Shown one piece after another: positions 48,334 through 59,141 of a stretch of 64,000 nucleotides of DNA. The DNA is from Promethearchaeati archaeon (lineage in GTDB: Archaea; Asgardarchaeota; Heimdallarchaeia; JABLTI01). The notes beneath the pieces were generated by a model. That model was not told the origin of the DNA. It searched no databases and saw nothing but the letters and a program-made list of their open reading frames with translations. The stretch lies in contig JABLTI010000001.1 in NCBI GenBank assembly GCA_013166835.1, positions 1 to 64,000 on the forward strand. The letters run 5' to 3'. Made by a program: the position numbers and the translations under genes. Each line of letters starts with the position of its first letter. The stretch's first letter is position 1.

Positions 48334-48425
48334 ATTCTATTTATTTATGAAAGAGAAGGGAAAAAAATCCCCCTCCTTTCACGCATAGTATTTGACCAAG
48401 AACGGTTCATTAATTGATTTTTCTT

Positions 48426-49517
48426 TTATTTTTCATTACTTTCAGGAAAGAGGTTGTTCTCTTTCAGTTTATTTCTTAGATTAAATTCTGACCAAAATGT
48501 ATAGGCAAGTGATCTAATAGGTATTGCTTCTTCTGGCTCTTCAGTATTTGAGCTTTCGACGAGGAAGAGTGTCAGCCATCCTGGTACAGATTCAGGATTG
48601 CGGAAATTGTAATCGAATTTTTCTTTTGCGAAATGCTTGGCGATGGACCAGATTATTAACCTCGAAGCGAAATCCAAATCTTGATGTTTGATTAATTTAG
48701 ATAATGCTTTTTTGAGGTCTTTTGATGAAGTGAAACTCGTGATGTACTTCTGGGTCATTGAAACAATTTCTAAATAATCTTTATTTCCGGAGATGATTGG
48801 GTCTTTCTTTAGCCGATTTAAGTTGTTTATCACGTTCAAATAGAAAACTCGTAAATCGTTTCCTTCTTTTTCAGGTTTTTTTACAAGAAGATTCCAAGCA
48901 ATCAAGTCGTTTTCTGCTTTTGCTATTTCGAAGAGCTTGATCATTCTTTGATAATCAAATCGTTTATTGATCTCTTCAAGTAGCTCTTTAGTGAATTTTC
49001 TGCCATTCTTTCTACAAAACGATTTAAAGATAGCAAGAATAAATCCTCTTCTTTTTCTGGGAGTGAGTTTAAGTTCTCCTCGTTCTTTCACGTATTTCTC
49101 CACTTTAGGGATAATCCTATAGCAGAAATCTTCTACTTCTCGAATTAATTCCACCGGGAAGAAGTCTCTTAGGAGATCAAAATCCTCTCGTATAGCTGTT
49201 GCTGTCTTATCATTCTTGCGAATGTATTCTAGCATACTAAAATAGCTTCTATCTTTATGCTCTTTCTTGAGAATTTTTTTGAGATTCTCTTTTGAAACAT
49301 ATGACCCTAGTTGTATTTTACTTCTATAGGGTTTCACGCTTCTATCTGCTCGATTGAAGCTTACCAATTCAGCAGTTCTTTCCTTTTCAATATTTCCTTT
49401 CTTTTCTTTTCCACTCTCTTCGTAATTTGCCACATCAATCTTTGAAAAATCAATCCCAACAGGTAGTCTGGTGCTGCTGAAGTTTTCGTTGGAATAATTG
49501 ATTGTGTTTTTGGACAT
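48426..49517 (-). CDS. hypothetical protein (363 aa), charged, helical
   Basis: Long ORF rich in K/E/R. No recognised motif. Confidence 0.65.
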   Translation of the reverse strand: MSKNTINYSNENFSSTRLPVGIDFSKIDVANYEESGKEKKGNIEKERTAELVSFNRADRSVKPYRSKIQLGSYVSKENLKKILKKEHKDRSYFSMLEYIRKNDKTATAIREDFDLLRDFFPVELIREVEDFCYRIIPKVEKYVKERGELKLTPRKRRGFILAIFKSFCRKNGRKFTKELLEEINKRFDYQRMIKLFEIAKAENDLIAWNLLVKKPEKEGNDLRVFYLNVINNLNRLKKDPIISGNKDYLEIVSMTQKYITSFTSSKDLKKALSKLIKHQDLDFASRLIIWSIAKHFAKEKFDYNFRNPESVPGWLTLFLVESSNTEEPEEAIPIRSLAYTFWSEFNLRNKLKENNLFPESNEK

Positions 49518-49670
49518 TTTTTTGATCCTCGTTGTTCTTTTCTAAGTTATAACTCTCGAAGATTAATCATAAGACTTCTCGAAGAAATTTTTTTCTTCCT
49601 TGTTTTCGCACCACGTTTTCTTTATGTCTTTCTTTTCCGAAAAGGTCTTTTTTGTCGGGTTATTTTTCCC

Positions 49671-49744
49671 AATACGGTCGTATTCTCTATTTTAATTTTG
49701 AAAGGAGTCTTTTCCAAGGTATTTTTTTCCCTATAAATTTATAG
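49671..49744. promoter_or_regulatory. palindromes in a long divergent intergenic region
   Basis: AATACG-GT-CGTATT (49671-49684) and CTATAAATTTATAG (49731-49744). Confidence 0.3.
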
Positions 49745-50007
49745 TGTGAAAGAAACTTTGCAAATTTATAAAAAAAATAATGCATTAATTTTAGCAAGAT
49801 AATTCAATAATAAAAAAGAGTGATTTTCTCTAGGGAATAGTGGTTTTCTCAAGTATTCACTATCATTTTTTCTTTAAAAATCCCTCAAAAATTGTTTCTA
49901 GAGCATTTTCGGTTTCAATATGAAGAGGAGTACTTAATAATTCCAAGTAAAAATACACATTAAAGAACAAGTTTAGGTATATTATCATCCCCGGAGTCAA
50001 CAAGCCC

Positions 50008-50925
50008 ATGAGAAGAGAAAACATTCCTCTGAGAAATTTCCGGTTATCGGTGTTTCCCTTAATAATTGTAATAGAGTTTGCACTATCAATCTTGTTTCTT
50101 GTTATGCCGTATTTTGATTCTGAATTTGGAGCCTTATCTTATGGTTACTCTATCTTTTTCGGTTGGTTGTTGGCTGTCACTTCATTACTTGTTGTTATCG
50201 GGGCTCTTTTGCTTTTCCTCTCAACTTTCAATCTTACAAACTCACCTGCTAAAGAGTTCTTTCACTCAGAGAAAAAGATGCAACTAATTGGTTTCTCTAC
50301 AATTTTTGTTATCTTTCTACAAATTGTCTCTTTAGCTATAACTCAAATATATTACGCTCTTTTCTACCCGGATCTTACTTCCATTTATCTCCTTATTCTA
50401 GCATTAAGCTTGTTTCTCCCTGTTCTCCTCTACTTTATAGCTAATTTCGAAATCAAATCAGAAACAACCTATGCTCTTTCCAAAGAAACCCCCACAAGAA
50501 TAAAACTAACAGCACTCTGGTTGATTTTCCTAATTGGTGTTATGCAAATTTTCGCAACTGAATGGGCTATTCTAGTAGTTGGTTTAATTATTTTGGTTGG
50601 CACTTATTTCTTCTTTTTCCTCAATCGTTTTGCAGTCTCACTTATGCCAATAATTTTGTTGATTCATTTTGCTTTCAGTGTATTAATGGCTGTCTTATCT
50701 TTCGTCAATCTGAGTAATCTTATTGAGACAATAGAATCTCTTGGGTACAATTTTGGAACTACACAAGCGATAATCATGTCCGTTGTAGTTTTAATTATCC
50801 CTGGAATAATTTCCTTAATTCTAGGCCAATCATTCTTTAGGAGATGGCTTCTTGAATGGGTTAGGAGTGTGCACCCCGAACCTGAAATGGAAATACAATT
50901 AGAATACGTCGGAGATGAAGATTAG
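50008..50925 (+). CDS. hypothetical multi-TM membrane protein
   Basis: 305 aa, about 8 hydrophobic segments. Confidence 0.65.
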   Translation: MRRENIPLRNFRLSVFPLIIVIEFALSILFLVMPYFDSEFGALSYGYSIFFGWLLAVTSLLVVIGALLLFLSTFNLTNSPAKEFFHSEKKMQLIGFSTIFVIFLQIVSLAITQIYYALFYPDLTSIYLLILALSLFLPVLLYFIANFEIKSETTYALSKETPTRIKLTALWLIFLIGVMQIFATEWAILVVGLIILVGTYFFFFLNRFAVSLMPIILLIHFAFSVLMAVLSFVNLSNLIETIESLGYNFGTTQAIIMSVVVLIIPGIISLILGQSFFRRWLLEWVRSVHPEPEMEIQLEYVGDED

Positions 50926-51621
50926 TCACTCTTCTTCTACTTTCAATTCTTCCTCTGTTTCCTCTTGTTTTGCTTTTCTCTTTTGTTTTAATTTGTATAA
51001 TTGGATTCTCTTCAGCGTAAATGTAGCCATTGTCATTGTTGTCATTACCAGAAACATCAGTGTCATTATGAAACCTGGAACATTGCCACTAATAGGTCCA
51101 ATGAACCCGTAGAAATCAGAACCATTCATTATCCCGTGTACAACACCAAATATTAGTGCAATATAGTTGAGCGCATGCATCCACCGCCAGCCTTTTTTGA
51201 AGCCTTTTCTAATTAGTGCTCCAATTACTGCTATATAGATGATAATTAATGCGGGTCTTCCTGCTAGCAACCAAAAATCAAATGCTGATGTAAATACTGG
51301 AAGAAACACCCTTGCTCCTTCTCTTGCAGTAGTAGCAATTGCTCTTTCAATTGCAAAAAGCACAGGATGAAGAGTTATCATAGTTAACCCAAAGATCGTT
51401 AAGTAATGATGGATTTTTAGGAAAGGAACTTTGAAGATCTTGTACAATTCCTTCTGGAAAGGGGTGATCATTGAAGCAACAAACATAGAAGTCAGACCTA
51501 GTAGTGCGAATAACCGAATTAGTATTCCCAAACCTCCTATTGAGTTCAATAGGAAAAGAATAATTATGGCAGTAAAAAGACTACCAATGCTTGCTAAAAA
51601 CACATATCCTTCTTTTTTCAT
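50926..51621 (-). CDS. ferric-reductase-like transmembrane protein
   Basis: HHYLTIFGLTMITLHPVLFA and WRWMHALNYIALIFGVVHGIMNG: paired His on TM helices typical of b-heme ferric-reductase-like domains. Confidence 0.65.
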   Translation of the reverse strand: MKKEGYVFLASIGSLFTAIIILFLLNSIGGLGILIRLFALLGLTSMFVASMITPFQKELYKIFKVPFLKIHHYLTIFGLTMITLHPVLFAIERAIATTAREGARVFLPVFTSAFDFWLLAGRPALIIIYIAVIGALIRKGFKKGWRWMHALNYIALIFGVVHGIMNGSDFYGFIGPISGNVPGFIMTLMFLVMTTMTMATFTLKRIQLYKLKQKRKAKQEETEEELKVEEE

Positions 51622-51698
51622 ATTGGAATAGTACCCCCAGTTTTTATTAAATTTTTTAGCAAAAAACTAAAAACCCATCATTCTAGTGTAGTTTTGAT

Positions 51699-52607
51699 GT
51701 GATAAAAATGACTGATTATCTAATTGTATTGAATAAGGATGAAGATACTGTTTCTTTTGTGGATGAACCTAAAAGAAAAATTGTTAAAACTGTCAAAGTA
51801 GGACGAAGCCCACATGAAGTGTCTGTAACTCCAGATGGGCTCAAAGCGTACATTAGTTGTGCCGGAGCAAACACTGTTGAAGTTTTTGATATGAAAACTC
51901 TTGAGAAAGTAACAATAATAGAACACAAAGAATTCCGCTTTCCTCATGAAAGCAAGATCCTTCCAGATGGATCCAAAGTTATTCTTGCGAGCACGTACGC
52001 AAATAAAGTCTTCATCATTGACACAAAAACTGATGAAGTCGTCAAAATTATTGACGCTAAGAGAATGAGTCATATGGTAGCCTTAGCTCCTGATGGTTTA
52101 AAGGCTTATATCAGCAATATTGGTTTTAATTCTGTATCTGTATTGGATACCAAAACATTCGAATGGATTACCCACATTCCAGTGGGTCGAAGTCCAGAAG
52201 GTATTGATGTTAGTCCAGATGGAAAATGGTTGTATTGTGCTAATCAAGACGATGATATCGTTTATGCTATTGACACTAGCAACAATTCTTTGCAAGCAAT
52301 TATTCATCTCGATAAAGTCCCAATTCGCGTAACTTTTAGCCCTGATGGCAAATATGCTTTTGTTCCCAATCGTGAAGGTGGAACTCTCTCTGTTGTTCTA
52401 GTGGAAACTCATCGTGAAATTAAACGCATTCCAGTTGGGTTGTGGGCTGGAGGAACTGTTTTTAATGCAGATGGCTCTCTTAGCTACGTTGCCAACAACA
52501 AAACGAATGATATCTCAGTTATTGATGTAAAAACATTGAAAGTAATTGATACAATAGATGTTGGTCTTCATCCTGACGGTATGGCTTTTTGTAGAGTCAA
52601 GGATTAA
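51699..52607 (+). CDS. YVTN-family beta-propeller repeat protein
   Basis: Repeats such as VGRSPHEVSVTPDGLKAYI, VGRSPEGIDVSPDGKWLYCAN, VGLHPDGMAF. Confidence 0.9.
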   Translation: MIKMTDYLIVLNKDEDTVSFVDEPKRKIVKTVKVGRSPHEVSVTPDGLKAYISCAGANTVEVFDMKTLEKVTIIEHKEFRFPHESKILPDGSKVILASTYANKVFIIDTKTDEVVKIIDAKRMSHMVALAPDGLKAYISNIGFNSVSVLDTKTFEWITHIPVGRSPEGIDVSPDGKWLYCANQDDDIVYAIDTSNNSLQAIIHLDKVPIRVTFSPDGKYAFVPNREGGTLSVVLVETHREIKRIPVGLWAGGTVFNADGSLSYVANNKTNDISVIDVKTLKVIDTIDVGLHPDGMAFCRVKD

Positions 52608-52635
52608 AGGAAAAACCAATTTAGGTGTTACTGAA

Positions 52636-53517
52636 ATGGATGACAGAATAGTAGTAAGTCGTGATGATTGCTCCGGGTGTGAGACGTGCATTGATCTTTG
52701 TCCTCGTGATTGTTTTCATCTTGATCCTAAGAACATAGCTGTTTATACTTCCACTCGTTGTCGAGATTGTTATCATTGTATCGCTTCTTGCCCAGAAGCT
52801 GCTATTAGTCATAGAGATTTGCCTGTGGAAGACTTTCAACTCATTGCTGACAGCCTTAATCCGGATTACAAAGATGGTGATCAAACCCACTCATTTTTGA
52901 AATCCATTCGTAGTACAAGAAATTTCTTGGAAAAACCGATTGAGCTAGAAATTATGGAGAAACTGATTGATGTCACGAGATATTCTCCAACTGGTCATCA
53001 TTCTCAGAATGTTGAGTTAACTTTAGTCTCTGAACCAAAAACAATTCAACAATTGAAAGATGTCAGTGCTGAGACAATTGTTTCTTTTCTTAAGAAAATC
53101 GACAATCCATTTTACCGTTTCCTTGCTCATCTTGTTGGTAAAGGCAAAACAATTCGGAAAGCTCAGAAAACAAGGCATCGATTTGTTCGAATGCTTGAAG
53201 GATTTCAAGAAGGGACAGATTACCTTTTCCACGGAGCTCCTGCAGTTGTAGTTTTCCATTCGAATAAAGACGGCACTACACCTGGGGATAATTGTAATAT
53301 TGCTGCAACTTATCTCAGTATCCTTGCAAACAACTATGGTCTTGGTACTTGTTTTATTGGTTACTTAACTTATTACGCCAAGTACAACCCAGATATACGT
53401 GACATATTAAAAATTCCAAAAGACAATCAAATCTATCAAGTTTTAATTGTTGGGTATCCAAAGCATGAGTTTCGTACTTTTGTCTCCAGAGACCAGCCAA
53501 AAATTAATTTGGTATAA
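52636..53517 (+). CDS. 4Fe-4S ferredoxin-nitroreductase fusion
   Basis: Two clusters CSGCETCIDLCP and CRDCYHCIASCP, then nitroreductase SIRSTRNFLEKPIELEIMEKLIDVTRYSPTGHHSQN. Confidence 0.9.
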   Translation: MDDRIVVSRDDCSGCETCIDLCPRDCFHLDPKNIAVYTSTRCRDCYHCIASCPEAAISHRDLPVEDFQLIADSLNPDYKDGDQTHSFLKSIRSTRNFLEKPIELEIMEKLIDVTRYSPTGHHSQNVELTLVSEPKTIQQLKDVSAETIVSFLKKIDNPFYRFLAHLVGKGKTIRKAQKTRHRFVRMLEGFQEGTDYLFHGAPAVVVFHSNKDGTTPGDNCNIAATYLSILANNYGLGTCFIGYLTYYAKYNPDIRDILKIPKDNQIYQVLIVGYPKHEFRTFVSRDQPKINLV

Positions 53518-53523
53518 AAGGAA

Positions 53524-54117
53524 TTGATCGTGAGTAAAATGACAGACCTAAAGAAATTCCTAGATGAAAACAAAGAGAAAATCCATGATATATTAAATCA
53601 CATGTGGCATACTATCGAGCGAATTGCTATTCGATTAGAAGGCAAAATACCTGATATTGACTTAGATAATTCCCATGGAAACTTCATTGAATTAGCTGAT
53701 GGGTGGATAGAGTCGTATTATGCTAATCCCAGCATTGTCTTTCCCTTTGGTGAAATTGGTTATTCATTAGATGGTTTATTCTGTGTATTTTCAATTGATA
53801 CTAAGAAAATAAATGAGGATCTTATAGTCAAAGTAACAAAACTTTCTCGAGATAATGAGTTAATTACTTGTCAGATTTATGGTTTAGACGATTGCTTCAC
53901 GACTTTGTATCATTCAAAAGATTCGGAGGATTTTGATGAGTTACTGAAATCCATCAAGAAATTGAAAGAAGATATCTTGCAACTCGAAATTTGTATTGAA
54001 GCTTTCCCTGAAGAAAATGATATGGAATCTTTCATTGAATCTTTACTGATATTTTATCAATATCTAGAAGAAAACAAAATCCTGGTAAAATTGCCAATGT
54101 ATGAAGCTGAGAAGTAA
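53524..54117 (+). CDS. hypothetical protein (start TTG 53524, GTG 53530 or ATG 53539)
   Basis: 197-aa ORF, no recognised motif. Confidence 0.6.
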   Translation: MIVSKMTDLKKFLDENKEKIHDILNHMWHTIERIAIRLEGKIPDIDLDNSHGNFIELADGWIESYYANPSIVFPFGEIGYSLDGLFCVFSIDTKKINEDLIVKVTKLSRDNELITCQIYGLDDCFTTLYHSKDSEDFDELLKSIKKLKEDILQLEICIEAFPEENDMESFIESLLIFYQYLEENKILVKLPMYEAEK

Positions 54118-54130
54118 GAAAAATTATAGT

Positions 54131-55066
54131 TTAGAAATTTCTTTCTTCTATACCTTTTTCTATTATTTCATTTGAACGTTTCTTTTGTTCAATAATGGCA
54201 TCACGAAACACTGCTTTGTCTATTGAGAAAAATTCTAGGTGCATATAGTTTAGTGTCAATGAAATATCAAAAATTGGATAACAAAATGCTTTAACAAATA
54301 CAAATCCAAATGTTACCCAGAGACCATAAATTTGTGAAAAATAGAAGCTTAATCCCCAAGGAAGAAGAACTCCTAGTGTTAAGAATATAATAAAGGAAGA
54401 AGTAACACGATAATAATTTTTTCGAGAGGCGTATTGCCAAGAAGTTTGTATTGCAGCTCCCACATGTAAATTGTCTCTACTCATTCCTGCGATGAACATT
54501 GATGTTTTGCTATAAAATATAAGTGGAAAAATAAGAGCTCCTATAATGAACATCCAAGAGAAAATATATGCATACATGAAACTACTTCCTTGCAGTATTA
54601 CTCCAAGAATGATCATTAAAGCTGGAAATGCTATCAAACCTGCGATAAACAACAAGAAAACAAATAGTTCTTTGGACTTTCTAAAGGATCTATCTAAACC
54701 CCAAAATAAATTTGCTTTTCCATTTTCTATCGTTTTCCAGCCTAAATTTGAAATTATAGAGCTTCTATAAACGAATATAATAATTGTTGGGATAATCATA
54801 ACAGAGAAGAGTGTTTGAAAGTTCTCTCTTGTTCCTAAATCCCCTCTGAACGAAAAAGAAACATTGAAAGCTGGTCCCCAAATAGCTGTTGTCGAAGGAG
54901 ATACTGAAAAAAATACAAGACGTGAAACGCCGAAAAATATGAGCTCAGGGATGAGTGCAATTAAAAAGAATTTGAGAAATTGTTTGCCATACACTTGAAA
55001 GGGTTTGTATAGCAATTCTACAAATTTAGCATTTTTGTATTTTATCCAACTCTTAGATTCTTCCAT
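54131..55066 (-). CDS. hypothetical multi-TM membrane protein
   Basis: 311 aa with about 6 hydrophobic segments. Confidence 0.65.
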   Translation of the reverse strand: MEESKSWIKYKNAKFVELLYKPFQVYGKQFLKFFLIALIPELIFFGVSRLVFFSVSPSTTAIWGPAFNVSFSFRGDLGTRENFQTLFSVMIIPTIIIFVYRSSIISNLGWKTIENGKANLFWGLDRSFRKSKELFVFLLFIAGLIAFPALMIILGVILQGSSFMYAYIFSWMFIIGALIFPLIFYSKTSMFIAGMSRDNLHVGAAIQTSWQYASRKNYYRVTSSFIIFLTLGVLLPWGLSFYFSQIYGLWVTFGFVFVKAFCYPIFDISLTLNYMHLEFFSIDKAVFRDAIIEQKKRSNEIIEKGIEERNF

Positions 55067-55161
55067 TTTAACTACACACTATTTACAGCTGCTCTTTCTA
55101 AGTTGACAATTAATGCCTATAAAAAGAATACAATGAATCTTGTAAAATGTACATTCGTCTT

Positions 55162-56805
55162 TTACACGAAATAATTCATTACCATATACAGCGGTAGGGG
55201 AGTACAAAGTATCCCAACAACGAATCCGAGACCAAGGTAGATGTATTTCGACCAATGAACTCTGGAAACATCATCAGTTGATCCGGGATGACCGCCAAAA
55301 CTCATTACGAGCAAGAGTATACCCATGTATCTGGTGAATGGATTCAAAGTAAGCAATAAAGCCACAACCAGTGATATTATTCGGTGTGGGACATCACCAA
55401 AGACTGCTCTAAATGTATGACCACCATCAAGTTGCGAGGCTGGCATGAGATTAATTCCCGTAAGTATGAAACCAATATATCCGGCGAACATCATCGGATG
55501 CATAGCTATTGTTTGCATTGTTGGGTCGTAATACGGCAGAAGGCCTGACCATTGCCCAAACGTTATGAGAAAGTCTGCTAGGAATACAGTAGGAACTTGC
55601 GTAATGTCTACTGGTGCTAATGATTCTGGGATCGGAACGACATATGTTAATTTCAAACCAATTATGAATACTGGAATGGCCACTATAAAACCTGCAAATG
55701 GGCCTGCTATACCTATGTCGAAGAGATCATCTCGAGTGGCAAAAGGCTCTTTTTGCCTAATCATTGCTCCAAAAGTCCCTAAAGTCTGAAACCCAGGGAT
55801 GGGAGGTACCGGGATGAAGTACGGAAGTGATGTACTTAATTTCTTTAGTCTTGAAATTGAATAATGTCCAAATTCATGAATTGTTAATATTGCAATCAAT
55901 GAAAACGTGAATAGGAAAGCATCTAATGCTATATTCCCTTGGAACAAATATTCTGTATATGTAGTGTTAGCAAAACTCCAGCCTGCAATTGAGACAGTTA
56001 CAATAGTCGCTATGAATAATCCAATGTTCAAACCGATCTTTCTTAATGTGAATTGTTCTTTTGTTGATTCTGGTTTCCAAAAAAAGAATCTTACAGTTAT
56101 TTGTTTGACATCTGGACTAACTTTTTCGTTTCGAATTATTAATTTCAGATTTTTTTCCTTTAATAATGAGTCATTTCGAAAGCTCTCAAATACTGCGTTG
56201 GTCTCTTCTGGTTTTTCTACGAAGAACAGCGCACCTGTGCTTTCATCAATTTGACTGTTAATAATCTTGACGTACTTCTTTACTGTTTCAGTTAATTCAT
56301 CATAAGTTACTTCTATTGGAATAAATGTTCTGTCTTTTGGAGAAAAAATTGGAGTTGTTAGTGGTATTACTGTTTCTTCTACAATGACTCTGCTTTGATC
56401 TAGGATATCTAACCCTTGTTTTGTTAATGCAGAACCACAAATTCCACATATATGTCCTGATGTGGTTCCATTGCATCTCCAACATTTAACGCCATGAACA
56501 GGTTCTGTTCGACTAATTAATTCTTCACGGAGACTTTCATCTAATGGAACCTTACATATTTCACAGAAATTTTCTTGTCGATAACTTATATCTGATCCAC
56601 AGTGCCAACAAAATTGTACTTTTCTTTCCTTTTCAGCTGCTTCTTCAACCTTCTTCTCTTTCTTAGGTTTTTCTTCTTTCTCTCCTATTTTTGAAGAATA
56701 GAACTCGAAATCATCTTTTTCTGAAGGCACAAAAATATCCTCAATATTCAGCTTATACGTATTATCACAACGTTTAGCTAAATAAAGACTATCATTTACT
56801 TGCAA
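55162..56805 (-). CDS. site-2 protease (M50) with N-terminal double zinc ribbon
   Basis: CWHCGSD…CEIC / CWRCNGTTSGHICGICGS zinc ribbons; IHEFGHYSISR; INLMPASQLDGG. Confidence 0.9.
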   Translation of the reverse strand: MQVNDSLYLAKRCDNTYKLNIEDIFVPSEKDDFEFYSSKIGEKEEKPKKEKKVEEAAEKERKVQFCWHCGSDISYRQENFCEICKVPLDESLREELISRTEPVHGVKCWRCNGTTSGHICGICGSALTKQGLDILDQSRVIVEETVIPLTTPIFSPKDRTFIPIEVTYDELTETVKKYVKIINSQIDESTGALFFVEKPEETNAVFESFRNDSLLKEKNLKLIIRNEKVSPDVKQITVRFFFWKPESTKEQFTLRKIGLNIGLFIATIVTVSIAGWSFANTTYTEYLFQGNIALDAFLFTFSLIAILTIHEFGHYSISRLKKLSTSLPYFIPVPPIPGFQTLGTFGAMIRQKEPFATRDDLFDIGIAGPFAGFIVAIPVFIIGLKLTYVVPIPESLAPVDITQVPTVFLADFLITFGQWSGLLPYYDPTMQTIAMHPMMFAGYIGFILTGINLMPASQLDGGHTFRAVFGDVPHRIISLVVALLLTLNPFTRYMGILLLVMSFGGHPGSTDDVSRVHWSKYIYLGLGFVVGILCTPLPLYMVMNYFV

Positions 56806-56832
56806 ATTATGAATCCGCTCTGTTTTTCGTTA

Positions 56833-58383
56833 TCAAATGAGGAAGAAAATGGTGAGAGGTAAACTACAAATTGCTATTCCTAAGGCTAAAACCTCGAGAA
56901 CGTATTTTGACCAATGAATAGGAATAACTTGATTCGTTGCTGGCGTTTGATACATTGTTCGAGGAATGAACATAATCAGAATGCCAAATGTCCAAGTATT
57001 ATAGTTGAGCATTACTAGTAGTGCGGATAGGAAGGAGAAAATTCTGGAAATCCTTTCACTAAACAGACTTCTAAACATGAATCCTCCGTCTAGTAATGAT
57101 CCCGGTAGAAAATTCAATCCATTCAGAATTATTCCTACAAGTGCTGCATAAGTCAATGGATGAATGAATAGTACCTGTAATTCGGGATCAAATGCTGGGG
57201 ATATACCTGTTGATGCTCCTATCCAATCGAGCAATTGACCAAAGAAAAGATTAGGGCTCAATTCTTGGAAATCACCAATGTTCGTTAGAACTTCAGAGGT
57301 TAAGGTGCTTTTATCGATAATATATGGAAAAGCAATACCGACAAGATACAGAGCAATTGATAAGACAAGACCAAAAATTGGTCCCATGAAATACAAATCA
57401 AATAAATCATTTCTTTTCCTTACAGGATCTACTACTCGAACAATGGATCCGGCAGATCCTAAGAGAAAATAGCTAAGTAACCCTGGAGCAGGAGGTAAAG
57501 GTAGGAAGTATGGGAGTGAGAGTTTTATTTTTTTGACTCTTTGCATTAGTAGATGTCCTACTTCGTGTATGATTAAAATGCCAAGTAGAGTAGCAGTGAA
57601 GATTAAGGAATTCACATGCAGATTATCTGCAATTGTGACAAGTTTGTATATTTCTCTATAAAAGAGCCAACCAGTCAAATAAAGACTAACTAAAGTTAGA
57701 GCAAAGAGAATAATCCTCCAACGGTTCTTTGCAAAAGAGAATCGATCAGTTTCCACTTCTGGAATCCAATAAAAGAATCGCAAAATTACTAGTTTATCAG
57801 AACTTGCAGATGAGATAGATTTCCTAATTATTGTACGTAAATTGTTCTCAACCAGTATTTTGTCTTGTTCGAATTTATCGTAAACATCATTTTTCTCTGG
57901 CACTTCAATTACAATTTCTGGTCCAATATTAGTATTAACAGAATTCACAATTTGGAAATAATTGCCCACTAAATACTCCAAAATTGAAAATTTCATAGAT
58001 ATTCTTTTCATTTGTCTATCTCGTGGCGATAAGACAAAGATGAAATTTTGATCACTATCAATCTCACTCATGATTTGAGGAAGAACTGTTTCAGCAGTAA
58101 TCTTTATGCCATCTTTTGTCAAAGGACTACCACAGATGCCACAAATATCCCCAGAAGTAGTGCCTTTGCATCGCCAGCATTTAATTGATTCTTCAGAGTG
58201 TTCTCGATTCATTATCTCACTTTTACTTTCATTAGTAAGAGGAGCTTTACATGTCTCACACCACTCATCATTTTGGATTTTTGAACCACAATTCCAGCAG
58301 GTGCTTCCAGATTCTTGTGAATTTTCATCTTTTTTAGGAGTATTCGATGGCTCATTGGAATCCAAAACAAACACCAACTGCAA
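56833..58383 (-). CDS. site-2 protease (M50) with N-terminal double zinc ribbon, tandem paralogue
   Basis: CWNCGSK…CETC / CWRCKGTTSGDICGICGS; IHEVGHLLMQR; LNFLPGSLLDGG. Confidence 0.9.
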   Translation of the reverse strand: MQLVFVLDSNEPSNTPKKDENSQESGSTCWNCGSKIQNDEWCETCKAPLTNESKSEIMNREHSEESIKCWRCKGTTSGDICGICGSPLTKDGIKITAETVLPQIMSEIDSDQNFIFVLSPRDRQMKRISMKFSILEYLVGNYFQIVNSVNTNIGPEIVIEVPEKNDVYDKFEQDKILVENNLRTIIRKSISSASSDKLVILRFFYWIPEVETDRFSFAKNRWRIILFALTLVSLYLTGWLFYREIYKLVTIADNLHVNSLIFTATLLGILIIHEVGHLLMQRVKKIKLSLPYFLPLPPAPGLLSYFLLGSAGSIVRVVDPVRKRNDLFDLYFMGPIFGLVLSIALYLVGIAFPYIIDKSTLTSEVLTNIGDFQELSPNLFFGQLLDWIGASTGISPAFDPELQVLFIHPLTYAALVGIILNGLNFLPGSLLDGGFMFRSLFSERISRIFSFLSALLVMLNYNTWTFGILIMFIPRTMYQTPATNQVIPIHWSKYVLEVLALGIAICSLPLTIFFLI

Positions 58384-58574
58384 ATTAAAACAATTAACTA
58401 ATGCTAATTCTCAGTGATGATTTTTAAGTTTCTCATCGCACTTCAAAAAAAGGAAACTAAATTATTATATCGAAAAAAAATACTTTTAGAAAAACCTATA
58501 TAATAAAAAAATACGTTCGAAATAGACAATTGATACGTGAAAAGATAGAACGAGATTACAATTGGTGCGAATGA

Positions 58575-59054
58575 ATGACTATTTATCGGATTCGAGGGTT
58601 TAACCCGGAAACAGATTTGGAAGCTGTTCAAAATATCAATAGAAAATGCTTGCCAGAGAATTACCCCAGATTTTTCTTCACTGATATTTATAATAAATTC
58701 CCAGAAGGGTTCAATGTCGCTCAAATCGAAGAAACAGGAGAGTTAGCTGGGTACGGGATGACTCGAATAGAGAAGGGATTATCTAACTTTGGTTTTGGTA
58801 TTTGTAAGAAGGGACATATAATTTCTATTGCTGTGTTACCAAGTTTCCGACGCTTGGGGGTAGCTAATAAACTCATGGCTGCTGCTTCATCTGCTATGAG
58901 ATTACGAGATGTAAAAGAAGTTTATTTGGAAGTTCGAGAATCGAATCAAGCTGCAATTAATCTCTACCAAAATTTGGGCTATATCTCTCATAAGCTCTCA
59001 AAGAAATATTATAGTGACGGCGAAACTGCTCTCATTATGATAAGCAAAATCTAA
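58575..59054 (+). CDS. rimI: GNAT N-acetyltransferase (RimI/NatA-like)
   Basis: IISIAVLPSFRRLGVANKLMAAA, VYLEVRESNQAAINLYQNLGY. Confidence 0.88.
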   Translation: MTIYRIRGFNPETDLEAVQNINRKCLPENYPRFFFTDIYNKFPEGFNVAQIEETGELAGYGMTRIEKGLSNFGFGICKKGHIISIAVLPSFRRLGVANKLMAAASSAMRLRDVKEVYLEVRESNQAAINLYQNLGYISHKLSKKYYSDGETALIMISKI

Positions 59055-59141
59055 TTTTATTCAGATTTTTAGTTGCTATTTTCAAATTCATTTGTTTTTG
59101 AATTAAAAAATAAAAAAAAGAGTGATAATGGAAGACTTGTT

